From assembly GCA_964581565.1 (NCBI GenBank), contig CAZOOZ010000012.1:3634-67633 (forward strand): 64,000 bases of DNA, in the 5' to 3' direction. This document shows positions 33,925 to 42,412 of this stretch, in pieces. This DNA comes from UBA1433 sp964581565 (GTDB taxonomy: Bacteria; Bacillota; Clostridia; Eubacteriales; UBA1433). The position numbers and the translations under genes are program-made. The notes beneath the pieces were generated by a model. The model saw only the letters and a program-made list of their open reading frames with translations, ran no database searches and was not told the origin of the DNA. The stretch's first letter is position 1. Each line of letters starts with the position of its first letter.

Positions 33925-34794
33925 ATGGAGCGAACAATAAAAAAAATAGTCGTCGCTTTGTTTTTACTGATAATTTTTATGGCGGCCTCTGTAACAGGGG
34001 TTTATGCTTATATCGCGCCGGTAAAATATGTGAGCCTTGATATTAACCCAAGCGTCGAACTCGCAATCAATACATTTGACGTTGTTATAGATGCACAAGC
34101 CATGAATGAAGACGGGGAGACGATTTTGGAAGGCAAAACAGTAAAAAATCTATCTGTTGAAAAAGCCATTGATATTTTGGTGGAAAGTGCCGTAGAAAAA
34201 GATTATATAGCGTTGGACGGCTCAAGCGTGATCTCTGTCATCACAGAAGCGGAAGATGAAGAAAAAAATGAGGATTTACAAGAACAATGCGTCAGCGGCG
34301 TAAGCCTTGCGATGAGCAATAAAAACGCAATTGCCTCTTTGTACAAGGATTCATCGGATCCCGCGTTAAGGCAAGAAGCAAGATCATTGGGTATCTCGCC
34401 GGGAAAATATAAATTGATTAAAATGCTGCAGGTAATAGATCCGACCATCACGGTCGGCGCATACAAAGATGCCAAAGTGACCGAAATTATCAGAAAAGCA
34501 AACGAGCTTTTGATTGCAGGCGGGTATGAAGGCGAAGAAAACGAAGAAACGGATGAAACACAAGAGCAGCCTAAGGCTACCGGAAGTGAACAGCAAGAAA
34601 ATGGAAATCAAGATGAGCAAGATATAAATGAGGAAAATAATCAGAACAAAGAAAATAAAAATACTGTTGAGAAGGACAGGCAGGACGAAAGCAACACAGA
34701 CAATAACTCAAATGATAATAATACAAATATATCAAAAAATGAAAATCAATCCGCCAAAGAAAAACACGCAAACAACGGGAAAACTAAAAAATAG
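33925..34794 (+). CDS. RsgI-like membrane protein with acidic tail, no anti-sigma domain
   Basis: About 289 residues from ATG 33925 (ATG 33895 is in-frame but would put the ribosome site inside the gene). One membrane helix (about 4-24) is followed by the RsgI extracytoplasmic domain, with YVSLDINPSVELAINTF at about 36-52; the Asn-Pro in DINP is the autocleavage bond known in RsgI. The last about 90 residues are Gln/Glu/Asn/Lys rich and disordered. RsgI normally has a cytosolic anti-sigma-I domain of about 50 residues; here it is missing, and no sigI gene is near. The role could be sensing only. Confidence 0.8.
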   Translation: MERTIKKIVVALFLLIIFMAASVTGVYAYIAPVKYVSLDINPSVELAINTFDVVIDAQAMNEDGETILEGKTVKNLSVEKAIDILVESAVEKDYIALDGSSVISVITEAEDEEKNEDLQEQCVSGVSLAMSNKNAIASLYKDSSDPALRQEARSLGISPGKYKLIKMLQVIDPTITVGAYKDAKVTEIIRKANELLIAGGYEGEENEETDETQEQPKATGSEQQENGNQDEQDINEENNQNKENKNTVEKDRQDESNTDNNSNDNNTNISKNENQSAKEKHANNGKTKK

Positions 34795-34804
34795 TCTCTT
34801 CTTA

Positions 34805-34840
34805 TAAAAAAAACGGCAAGTCATTCCTGCCGTTTTTTTA
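34805..34840. terminator. Terminator between convergent genes
   Basis: AAAACGGCA and TGCCGTTTT arms around AGTCATTCC-like loop, followed by T-runs on both strands. It serves the RsgI-like gene and the OsmC gene. Confidence 0.85.
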
Positions 34841-34849
34841 TGTAAATAT

Positions 34850-35269
34850 TTATGACAGTGTTATTTTAATCGGTGTGGAGTTGGAGATTATGTCGTTGAC
34901 AGGACATCTGTCTTCAATATTTTCAAGCCATTTTTTCAAGGTTTCTGTGTCTACATCGGCTTTTGGTTTTATATTTACGGTGATTTCTTTTAATCCCGCC
35001 CGTACATTTTTTGATTGTCCGAGCAGTCGTGATAAGTCGATTGTTGCCTGAATATCGGATGTGATTCCTTTTAGTTCGAAGCCCATATCTTGAGCGACTC
35101 TATAGCCGACGCCGTTGATGCATCCGGCAAGCGCGCTGAGCACATATTCCACAGGGCTTACGTGGTCTTCGCTTCCGTGATAAAAATCTACTTTCATTCC
35201 TCTAACGTCTACTGAAGTCGTTGCAGGGCATTCATTGAGTGCGGTGATGTGAACGATTGATTCTGCCAT
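34850..35269 (-). CDS. OsmC-family protein
   Basis: A 139-residue protein with the two catalytic cysteines of the OsmC/Ohr fold, in LAGCINGV and DRCPVND. It lacks the longer N-terminal extension of Ohr. OsmC proteins reduce organic hydroperoxides in the cytoplasm. It is cotranscribed with the VOC protein 19 bases upstream. Confidence 0.85.
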   Translation of the reverse strand: MAESIVHITALNECPATTSVDVRGMKVDFYHGSEDHVSPVEYVLSALAGCINGVGYRVAQDMGFELKGITSDIQATIDLSRLLGQSKNVRAGLKEITVNIKPKADVDTETLKKWLENIEDRCPVNDIISNSTPIKITLS

Positions 35270-35288
35270 GTATGCTTTATCCTTTCGA

Positions 35289-35657
35289 TTATTCTAAAAT
35301 TTCAAGCCAATAGCCGTCGGGGTCACATATAAAATACAAATTCATTTCATGATTTTCATAGCAAATACACCCCATTTGAGAATGTTTGGCATAAGCGGCT
35401 TTGCGGTCGTCTACCTTAAAAGCAATATGAAATTCATTATCCCCCAAATTATAAGGTTCGCTTCTTTCTTTCAGCCAGGTCAATTCCAGCAAAGGCCGAT
35501 TTAGGCTGTCCGCAAGATATACGATAATAAAGCTGCCGTTTGGGCCGTTGATGCGCCGTGCTTCGCTCAAACCTAAAGCTTCTTCATAAAATGCAAGGCT
35601 TTTGTCCAGATCTAAAACATTAATATTGGTATGCAGAAATTGTGTCACTGTTTTCAC
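35289..35657 (-). CDS. VOC-family / glyoxalase I-like protein
   Basis: A 122-residue protein with two beta-alpha-beta-beta-beta units. The four metal-ligand positions of glyoxalase I are there: His in QFLHTNINV, Glu in LELTW, His in EFHIAF and Glu in WLEILE. It may isomerise hemithioacetals or bind metal-activated ligands. It pairs with OsmC, a stress protein. Confidence 0.82.
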   Translation of the reverse strand: MKTVTQFLHTNINVLDLDKSLAFYEEALGLSEARRINGPNGSFIIVYLADSLNRPLLELTWLKERSEPYNLGDNEFHIAFKVDDRKAAYAKHSQMGCICYENHEMNLYFICDPDGYWLEILE

Positions 35658-35780
35658 CCCTTTTCAGTTATTGAGTTTATTCTCATAAGTAAGTTGGATA
35701 GATATATTATAAACGCTTTTATTAAAAAGATAAACGGGAAAAATATTTTATATAAAAAAAGCAGGATAAAAATGCAAACA

Positions 35781-35803
35781 TTTGTATGCGAAATGCATAC
35801 AAA
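35781..35803. promoter_or_regulatory. Palindromic operator upstream of the LarA-like operon
   Basis: TTTGTATGC and GCATACAAA are perfect 9-bp arms around GAAAT. It lies about 24 bases before the -35 box at 35827 and may bind a GntR-type or similar regulator. Confidence 0.6.
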
Positions 35804-35826
35804 ATCTGAATATTTTAATTGTTTGA

Positions 35827-35854
35827 TTGACAATCGCGTACAAAAGAGTAAAAT
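35827..35854 (+). promoter_or_regulatory. Promoter of the LarA-like operon
   Basis: TTGACA (35827-35832), 16 bases, TAAAAT (35849-35854); the first gene starts at 35912 behind AAAAGGGGAAG. Confidence 0.65.
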
Positions 35855-35911
35855 GAGAGTATATTTATAATAAGACTATGAATAATAAACGCAAAAGGGG
35901 AAGATGAAAAA

Positions 35912-36292
35912 ATGAGGCTGATGCATACAAAGCTGCCGGAGTTTATTGAGAAGATGAAACAAGCGGCAAGGCACAATATTGTGCCGAAAGAAATAAAAAT
36001 AAAAGGCTTGGAAAATCTTAAAAGCGCAAAAATGCAATCACTGCGCACAGGCAGAATCGAAAGCGCCGTCGAAGAAATAGCGAAAAAAGAGAATGTAGAA
36101 AAAGTGGAACTGATCGTAATACCCAGGGTGCCGGAGACAATGCATACCGTCATAGTCAAAGGCATAGGTAAAGAGGGCAAAGCAGACAGCGCAATTCTTG
36201 AAGTTATTAATATACTGCACCAAACAGAGGAAGCGGAACTGCTTGATTGCCAGAATGTAGAAGACAGGCGTCCGCCGATCGGACGTCATTAA
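35912..36292 (+). CDS. Uncharacterised protein, first gene of LarA-like operon
   Basis: A 126-residue protein, basic and helical at the start (LPEFIEKMKQAARHN), with one longer strand-rich centre (VEKVELIVIPRVPETMHTVIVKGIGKEG). No signal peptide, cysteine pattern or membrane helix. I do not recognise it. It is 14 bases before the next gene, so it is translated with the rest of the operon. Confidence 0.7.
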   Translation: MRLMHTKLPEFIEKMKQAARHNIVPKEIKIKGLENLKSAKMQSLRTGRIESAVEEIAKKENVEKVELIVIPRVPETMHTVIVKGIGKEGKADSAILEVINILHQTEEAELLDCQNVEDRRPPIGRH

Positions 36293-36306
36293 GCGGGAGG
36301 ACAAAA

Positions 36307-37332
36307 ATGGCTGAATTAAAATATAGGCTTATACCACAGGGAAAAGCAAACAATATCCATGTACCGATCCATATTGTACTCATCGATAAACACGATATGG
36401 ATAAGTGCGGTATTTGTGATGTTGATGCGATCGAAAAAATTGCGAGAGAACTGTGCGCGCCGGCAGGCATCAGTATTTTTGATATGACTGCAGCAACCAC
36501 TACGAGTGACGGCATCATGACAGGTGGCGCGATCGTAAAAATGGCAGCGGCCGATAACGGCAAAGTCAATAAAGATTTCGGTATATTGTCGATGGCAGAA
36601 ATTGAATACAGTGACGAACTCATAAAAGAAGAGCCGCATTTAAAACAATGGGATATCAATTTCAAAGGCAGAAAACTATACAGAGGACCGAATCCGAAAG
36701 ATAAAATTATCCCTGTGCATAATGTTGTCATCACGGGCAGAGCATCCAATAATAATTCCGCAACGGAAATGATGAATATTGCGACGATGGAAGAAATACT
36801 TCTTCCTATACTCGGCCAAATGCAGATTATGACAGACGGTACGGTTGTGACAGGGTATACGGGAGAAGTCATTTCCGTAGGCATCGGCATGACAGTAAAA
36901 GAAATGTTTGGCAGAGTGTTCCCGACGCGCCAGTTCGGCGCGGGCGATACGGCGCATGGATCGGGGATCTATGCAAAAACATTGAAAAAAACTATTCCAT
37001 GTATCGTAGCTGATAAAGCGATTCTCGCGGAATATATCATCAAAGCGCTTGATGCCGGTATGGTGGCAGGGCGCGAAATCGGATGCAGCCCCGCTGTGTT
37101 GGCTGTATCAAAAGCTTTGGGACATGAAATCGCGGCAGATTTGATTACGCCTAAAGCTTATGAAGAACTCGAAAGCATCGGTATCACAAAAGAAAGCCTG
37201 TTGGCAAGAGGCGATATTCTAACAAGGCAGGAAGTGATTCATGGAGCGGATGAAATTATTCCCGGTGTTGAAAATGCAAGCAAGATTTCTGCCAAAGAAA
37301 TCGTACAAATAAAAAGATTGAAAATAGATTGA
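36307..37332 (+). CDS. Uncharacterised enzyme-like protein of LarA-like operon
   Basis: A 341-residue protein from ATG 36307 behind GGGAGG. A longer TTG frame from 36247 overlaps the previous gene. Glycine-rich, conserved-looking blocks are visible: TTTSDGIMTGGAIVKMAAA, VTGYTGEVISVGIGMTVKEM and FGAGDTAHGSGIYAKTL. This suggests a cytosolic enzyme with a nucleotide- or phosphate-binding loop. I do not recognise the family; the reaction is unknown. The short gap to its neighbours and lack of other pathway genes mean its role is defined only by the operon. Confidence 0.72.
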   Translation: MAELKYRLIPQGKANNIHVPIHIVLIDKHDMDKCGICDVDAIEKIARELCAPAGISIFDMTAATTTSDGIMTGGAIVKMAAADNGKVNKDFGILSMAEIEYSDELIKEEPHLKQWDINFKGRKLYRGPNPKDKIIPVHNVVITGRASNNNSATEMMNIATMEEILLPILGQMQIMTDGTVVTGYTGEVISVGIGMTVKEMFGRVFPTRQFGAGDTAHGSGIYAKTLKKTIPCIVADKAILAEYIIKALDAGMVAGREIGCSPAVLAVSKALGHEIAADLITPKAYEELESIGITKESLLARGDILTRQEVIHGADEIIPGVENASKISAKEIVQIKRLKID

Positions 37333-37333
37333 T

Positions 37334-37717
37334 ATGGGCAAAGCAACAAAAGAAAAAGGGCCCGTGCATATCATCGCGTATGCGGATAAGACGATCCTTA
37401 AAATTAAAAATATAGATATCAAAGGTTTAAATACAGCCGAACTTGAAAATATGCTTATGAACAGACTCCAGACGATTGTGCGGATCATAGGTGTCACAGG
37501 CGGCAGTCTTGAAATGGATATTTATAAAACAACACCCGAAGATATCCTAAGAGACGCACAGGGCATCATCACGGCGCTTTCGCTTGCGGAAGGCATTACA
37601 GCGCAAAATGTTGTAGAGCTATCAGCCTTACATGCAGTTGATGTCGATATCGATCATTTAAAGACCGTAAGCGAGATCTCTTGCGCGCGCGAAAGGTGGC
37701 GGAAAAATGAACATTAG
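37334..37717 (+). CDS. Uncharacterised small protein of LarA-like operon
   Basis: A 127-residue protein with several beta-alpha elements and no membrane helix (IIAYADKTILKIKNIDIKG, GVTGGSLEMDIYK). Its ATG is one base after the previous stop. Its end overlaps the next gene by 11 bases. Function unknown; translational coupling makes it part of the same system. Confidence 0.7.
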   Translation: MGKATKEKGPVHIIAYADKTILKIKNIDIKGLNTAELENMLMNRLQTIVRIIGVTGGSLEMDIYKTTPEDILRDAQGIITALSLAEGITAQNVVELSALHAVDVDIDHLKTVSEISCARERWRKNEH

Positions 37718-38237
37718 TATTATACCGACGGGAGATGAAATATTGCTCGGCATTGTCGTGGATACATCGAGCGCCTATATTCTGCAAGAATTCATCAAAA
37801 AGTATCCCGATTGTGAAATAACACGCAAGACACCTGTGGCAGATAAAACGGACAATATTATAAAAGCCATGGAACGATGTGTTGCATCCAAAGCCGATTT
37901 GGTGATTTTAACAGGCGGTTCGGGTGGCGGGCACCGCTATAGTTCCACTCTATCCGAAGACTATACACACTGTGCGCTCGGCGAGTATTTAGATGAATTT
38001 GAAGAAAGCGAGATCTATGGAAGCAACGGACATTTATGGTGCAAATTAGTATGCGGCAGAAAGAAAAAAAGTCTCGTGATTAATCTGCCGGGACCGTATG
38101 TGGAAGCCTGTGCGGCATTGGATGCATTTTTGGAAGTCTACGATCCGAAAGAAATAAAGCTGAGTCAAATCAACCAGCGCATGATCCATGCAGTCTATAA
38201 TCAATATCCAAATACACAGGCAAGCTACATAAAGTGA
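37707..38237 (+). CDS. Molybdopterin-binding-domain-like protein (MoaB/CinA type)
   Basis: A 176-residue protein with the key motifs of the molybdopterin-binding fold: IPTGDEILLGIVVDTSS at the start, LTGGSGGGHR in the middle and NLPGPYVEA at the end. Members bind molybdopterin or related pterin nucleotides (MoaB, MogA, MoeA, CinA). It is shorter than CinA and has no other domain. A GGTGGCGG site lies before the ATG. In this operon it could handle an unusual pterin or nucleotide cofactor. Confidence 0.8.
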   Translation: MNISIIPTGDEILLGIVVDTSSAYILQEFIKKYPDCEITRKTPVADKTDNIIKAMERCVASKADLVILTGGSGGGHRYSSTLSEDYTHCALGEYLDEFEESEIYGSNGHLWCKLVCGRKKKSLVINLPGPYVEACAALDAFLEVYDPKEIKLSQINQRMIHAVYNQYPNTQASYIK

Positions 38238-38238
38238 T

Positions 38239-38814
38239 ATGGATAGGTTTTTATGTGAAGTGATCTGCCGCAGTGGCGAAAGCATTCATATCGGGGGACT
38301 TTGCAAAAAAAATACGTCTACGCAGCAGACAGAAAAATGCAGGCGGCTGCGTGCACTGAACTTCTCAGATCAAGATGATCTTTATGATGTCGATTATAAA
38401 TTGGCCGACAAAATCGGCAGGGTATTTAGCAAAGATGTCTATGTCATAGGTGCGAGCGTGAATACGGCGCATATTATGAATGGCTCTGCGGGCGGAGTGA
38501 TAGGCAGCCCTGTACAGAAGCCTGAGAGTGCACGGGCAGAGATTGAATATATAGGGCACGGACTCTATATGATTGCCAAAGCGGAAGGCCCGGGGATTGC
38601 GGCTAAGTGCACAGAGCAAGAAATGAATGATGTGATGCAAATACTGATGCGGCAGTATACAAATATAAAAGAATGTATTGATAAGGTGATAAATTATTTT
38701 ACAGTTCATTATATAGATAACTATCTTATCACTGCCGACGGCAGCGGAGAGAAGGGCGAGGAAACAGTGATATGCAAAGCAGGTGAAGCACATGGATTAT
38801 CCAAAAATGTATAA
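38239..38814 (+). CDS. Uncharacterised protein of LarA-like operon
   Basis: A 191-residue protein. It has a glycine-rich middle (GASVNTAHIMNGSAGGVIGS) and acidic helices to the end. No recognised domain. Its start is one base after the previous stop, and its last 23 bases overlap the LarA-like gene, so the three are coupled. Confidence 0.68.
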   Translation: MDRFLCEVICRSGESIHIGGLCKKNTSTQQTEKCRRLRALNFSDQDDLYDVDYKLADKIGRVFSKDVYVIGASVNTAHIMNGSAGGVIGSPVQKPESARAEIEYIGHGLYMIAKAEGPGIAAKCTEQEMNDVMQILMRQYTNIKECIDKVINYFTVHYIDNYLITADGSGEKGEETVICKAGEAHGLSKNV

Positions 38815-40027
38815 AATCAGGCAACGGTTTCCTGAAGCAAAAATAGAGGATATTGCGCAGGAAATAAATACACAGCTTGATGCGATCAGTCTGAAAGAAA
38901 AAATAAAACCTTCCGGCAGATATGCCGTCACAGCAGGCAGCAGAGGGATCAATAATCTGGCATGGATCATTAAAACCGTGTGCGATTATGTGAGAGACTG
39001 CGGCGGCGTGCCTTTTATCGTGCCTTCCATGGGCAGCCACGGGGGCGCTACTGGGCGGGGACAAACGGAGTTGCTTTCCCACTTCGGTATCACGGATGAA
39101 ACAATGGGAGCACCAATCTTATCGTCTATGGAGGTGGTGCGGCTGGGGCAGACAAGCAACGGCGCACCCGTATATATGGATAAAAACGCATATGAATCCG
39201 ATGGCATCATTGTGGTCAATCGCGTAAAGCCGCATACCGATTTTTCGGGCAAAAACGAAAGCGGTATTGTGAAAATGATCGCTGTGGGGCTCGGCAAAGA
39301 AAAAGGCGCAACAGCTATGCATTATTATGAGCTTGAAACAACGATCCCGCTTGCCTACGAAGTAGCGAGATGTAAGGCTCCGATACTGGCCGGGCTTGCC
39401 ATTGTGGAAAACTCAAAAGACGAAACGAGTATATTAAAAGCGGTGGAACCGGAAGATTTCATAGATCAGGATGCGGCGTTGTTAAAAAAGGCCTATGAGA
39501 ATGTGCCGCGCCTTCCGATAAAAGATGCGGATGTGCTCATCGTAAAAAAGATGGGTAAAGAATTCTCGGGCACCGGTATGGATACAAAAGTCATCGGCAG
39601 AATCTATATCGATGGCATTGCGGAGCCGCAGGCACCCAATATCAAGCGCATCGTTGTACTTGATTTAAGTGACCATTCAAACGGTAATGCGCTCGGTGTA
39701 GGGCTTGCGGATATCACAACGCAGCAGCTCATAAGTAAAATCGATTATGATGCCACATTTGCAAACCTGTTTCCAACTACATATTTAAAAAGAGGCAAAA
39801 CACCTACATACACCAACACGGAAAAGCAGGCGTTTGAGCTTGCATTAAAAACAGCCGGAAATATTTTGCCTTCCGGCGCAAAAGTGATTATAATAGAAAA
39901 CACACTCCATTTGCAGGAAATGATTGTCTCACAGGCCGTAATTGAACTGCTCGATAAAAACACAACCGAAATCCTGCATGAAGTAGCCGAACCTTGCTTT
40001 GATGAAACAGGCAACTTATTGTTATAA
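38792..40027 (+). CDS. LarA-like (lactate racemase domain, DUF2088-type) protein
   Basis: A 411-residue protein from ATG 38792 behind AGGTG. The motifs VPSMGSHGGATGRGQTE and VNRVKPHTDFSGKNESGIVK, followed by MIAVGLGKEKGA, are those of the LarA-like/DUF2088 superfamily. Classical LarA uses a nickel-pincer nucleotide made by LarB, LarC and LarE. None of those genes is present here. It may be a LarA homologue with a different substrate or cofactor. It is the sixth gene of a seven-gene operon. Confidence 0.8.
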   Translation: MDYPKMYKIRQRFPEAKIEDIAQEINTQLDAISLKEKIKPSGRYAVTAGSRGINNLAWIIKTVCDYVRDCGGVPFIVPSMGSHGGATGRGQTELLSHFGITDETMGAPILSSMEVVRLGQTSNGAPVYMDKNAYESDGIIVVNRVKPHTDFSGKNESGIVKMIAVGLGKEKGATAMHYYELETTIPLAYEVARCKAPILAGLAIVENSKDETSILKAVEPEDFIDQDAALLKKAYENVPRLPIKDADVLIVKKMGKEFSGTGMDTKVIGRIYIDGIAEPQAPNIKRIVVLDLSDHSNGNALGVGLADITTQQLISKIDYDATFANLFPTTYLKRGKTPTYTNTEKQAFELALKTAGNILPSGAKVIIIENTLHLQEMIVSQAVIELLDKNTTEILHEVAEPCFDETGNLLL

Positions 40028-40047
40028 AAGAAAGGAAGTAGAATGAC

Positions 40048-40788
40048 ATGATTACAAATGACCAATTTTATTTGCAAGGCAATAATGACAAGGCGGTTTT
40101 GTTAATACACGGAATCACCTCGGGAGCAGCCCAGTTAATCCCGATGGCACGGTTTTTAAATGATTACGGATACCATGTATATGGTGCCAATTTAGCGGGG
40201 CATGGAACGTATCCGCAGGATTTGTTGCATACAACGGCGGAAGACTTTATGGCAAAGGCAGAATATGATTATAAAATGCTGAAAAAAAATTTTGATACCA
40301 TCTACGTCGGCGGGCTTTCCACGGGCGGGCTGCTCAGTCTGTATTTGGCAAACAAATTCCCCGATACAGCGGCATTTATGTCCGTCTCTTCACCGTTGAA
40401 ATTAGTGGAAGGAACCTTTATCACCGCCGAGTACCCAAGTGACGTTGTATATTTTCACCGCGACATGGCAGGTAAAACAGGGCTCTTCAAACAATATCAT
40501 ATTCATTATGAAGACATTGCGGTTAAAGCGTTTAAAGAACTCTGCCGCTTAATGGATTTTATCAATGCCGACGGCTTTATGCAGGCAATCGAAGTGCCAG
40601 GCATTGTCATCCAGGCCAAAGATGACGGCGTGGCATGTCCGAGCAGCGCGAAGATAATCTATGACAGCATTTCTTCTGCTGAAAAAGAACTCTATACACC
40701 GGATAACGGAGAACATAACATTATTCTTACAGAGGGCAGATATGAAGCATTCAGAAGATGCATCCTTTTTTTGCAGGGGTTAGAGTAA
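40048..40788 (+). CDS. Alpha/beta hydrolase (carboxylesterase/lipase type)
   Basis: A 246-residue protein with the HGITSGAAQ oxyanion loop, the nucleophile elbow GGLSTGG and a late His in NGEHNIIL. It resembles small carboxylesterases such as Est30. It lies 20 bases after the LarA-like gene with AAAGGAAG, so it belongs to the same transcript. Ester or thioester substrate unknown. Downstream is a strong terminator. Confidence 0.85.
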   Translation: MITNDQFYLQGNNDKAVLLIHGITSGAAQLIPMARFLNDYGYHVYGANLAGHGTYPQDLLHTTAEDFMAKAEYDYKMLKKNFDTIYVGGLSTGGLLSLYLANKFPDTAAFMSVSSPLKLVEGTFITAEYPSDVVYFHRDMAGKTGLFKQYHIHYEDIAVKAFKELCRLMDFINADGFMQAIEVPGIVIQAKDDGVACPSSAKIIYDSISSAEKELYTPDNGEHNIILTEGRYEAFRRCILFLQGLE

Positions 40789-40810
40789 ATTATATTCAGG
40801 ATACATTTAT

Positions 40811-40834
40811 AAAAGCAGTCCTTGGACTGCTTTT
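40811..40834. terminator. Terminator ending the LarA-like operon
   Basis: AAAAGCAGTC and GACTGCTTTT around CTTG, T-rich on both sides. It lies between convergent genes. Confidence 0.85.
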
Positions 40835-40878
40835 ATATGCCTATTCATGACATTCAAAGATATAATGGATTGTTTTGT

Positions 40879-41157
40879 TTATTCTTGGATGATTCTGTCT
40901 TCAAGCCGGCCCAATTTTAATAAAATCTCATTGAGCTGACTCAGTTCTGCGGGTGTGAGCGTACTGCACAGTTTATCGAGCAGCAAATAGTCGGATTCCG
41001 ATAAATTTGCATTGATATGTTCTTTCACTTTCTTGCGATAAAATTTATCTAATTCCTGCGTTTCGTATATGCTGTCCCCAAAGAGGATTAAAAATATCAC
41101 AATGACCATCAGAACGATAAAACACAGCATAATAATAACAAAAACCAAGTCACTCAT
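40879..41157 (-). CDS. Small single-pass membrane protein (paralogue 2 of 3)
   Basis: A 92-residue protein with a hydrophobic helix (about 3-26) ending FLILFGDS, a charged middle (YRKKVKEHINANLSES) and the block LCSTLTPAELSQLNEILLKLGRLED. It is clearly related to the proteins at 1388-1618 and 41264-41557. AAGAGG precedes the ATG. Function unknown. Confidence 0.68.
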   Translation of the reverse strand: MSDLVFVIIMLCFIVLMVIVIFLILFGDSIYETQELDKFYRKKVKEHINANLSESDYLLLDKLCSTLTPAELSQLNEILLKLGRLEDRIIQE

Positions 41158-41263
41158 ATTTGCCTCTTAAAAAAATAAATTTCTTTTAGCAGTATATGCT
41201 ACTTCTTTGTGTCATGTTCATCTCGGGGTATTTTCATATGTATGAAGGATTATCTAAAAATCC

Positions 41264-41557
41264 TCAAGGGTCTTTATTTTTCTTGGGTCTATAATCTTCA
41301 AACAATTCCAGTTTTACAATAATTTTATTTAACTGCGTGAGTTCACTGTCTGTAAACGTGCTGAAGAACTTTATAAGCAATTCCAAATCCGAATCAGTTA
41401 AATAGGAAAACTCACGGCGCTTGTTTTTTTTCACTTTTTTTAGTGTTCGAAGGCTCTCTGTATCAAAAAGAGTATCGCCAAACAGCATAAAGTAAAGCAA
41501 GATGAATACAAGCTCGCTCATGCATAGCAGTGTAATAAATAAAAATAAATCATTCAT
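41264..41557 (-). CDS. Small single-pass membrane protein (paralogue 3 of 3)
   Basis: A 97-residue protein: helix at about 3-25 ending YFMLFGDT, a lysine-rich linker (KKVKKNKRRE) and FFSTFTDSELTQLNKIIVKLELFED. It is the closest partner of paralogue 2, 106 bases away in the same direction. ATG 41557 or TTG 41569 may start it. It stands upstream of vanR but points away. Function unknown. Confidence 0.66.
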   Translation of the reverse strand: MNDLFLFITLLCMSELVFILLYFMLFGDTLFDTESLRTLKKVKKNKRREFSYLTDSDLELLIKFFSTFTDSELTQLNKIIVKLELFEDYRPKKNKDP

Positions 41558-41710
41558 CTGTCTTTGCAACCTAAAAATAATTATCGTATAAAAGAATCCT
41601 TTATATATATGTATGCAAAAACGGCCTGTAGCTGTACAAATAATAAAAAGATTTTTATGATATAATATTTTTGGGAAATTTATAGTGACAAAGTTTAAAA
41701 GGAAAAATAT

Positions 41711-42412
41711 ATGAATGCAAGTATTTTAGTAGTTGATGATGAGCAGCCAATTGCCGACTTGGTTGAAGTCTGCCTAAAAAATGAAAATTATAATGTGTAT
41801 AAATATTACACAGGGGAGGAAGCCTTACAATGCGTAGGCAGCACTATGATCGATCTGGCGATTTTAGATGTGATGCTGCCGGATATAGACGGGTTTGCGC
41901 TTTGCCGGAAAATCAGGGAGAAATATTTTTTTCCGATTATAATGCTTACCGCAAAAGGAGAGGATATGGATAAAATAATGGGGCTGACACTCGGTGCGGA
42001 TGATTATGTTACAAAGCCGTTTAATCCTTTAGAGCTTGCGGCGAGGGTAAAAACACAACTGAGACGATATACAAAATACAACAGCGGAGAGCATTATGCG
42101 CAAGAAGAGCAAAACAATGAATATGATTTTGCGGGATTGCTTATTAATAAAGATACACATAAATGTATGTTATACGATAAACAACTTTTTTTAACACCGA
42201 TTGAGTTTTCAATTCTCTGGTATTTATGTGATCACAGGGGCAAAGTGATTTCTTCGGAAGAATTATTTGAAAATGTATGGGGTGAAAAATATTTAGATAA
42301 TAACAATACAGTAATGGCACATGTGGCAAGGCTGCGGGAAAAAATGAATGATTCTTCACGCAGGCCAAAATTTATAAAAACAGTATGGGGGGTGGGTTAT
42401 ACCATTGAATAA
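41711..42412 (+). CDS. vanR: VanR-type response regulator
   Basis: A 233-residue OmpR/PhoB-family regulator. The acidic pocket (VVDDEQP), phospho-Asp (LAILDVMLPD) and conserved Lys (YVTKPF) are intact, and the C-terminus is a winged helix (LTPIEFSILWYLCDHRG). It starts the VanG-type cluster and overlaps vanS by eight bases. It should activate vanG-vanXY-racemase in response to cell-wall stress. The gene symbol is based on context. Confidence 0.85.
   Translation: MNASILVVDDEQPIADLVEVCLKNENYNVYKYYTGEEALQCVGSTMIDLAILDVMLPDIDGFALCRKIREKYFFPIIMLTAKGEDMDKIMGLTLGADDYVTKPFNPLELAARVKTQLRRYTKYNSGEHYAQEEQNNEYDFAGLLINKDTHKCMLYDKQLFLTPIEFSILWYLCDHRGKVISSEELFENVWGEKYLDNNNTVMAHVARLREKMNDSSRRPKFIKTVWGVGYTIE

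Noticed and set aside
36207..36890. Minus-strand frame of 227 codons inside the LarA-like operon
   Set aside because: The plus-strand gene has a strong ribosome site and tight operon spacing. The antisense frame has no start signal.
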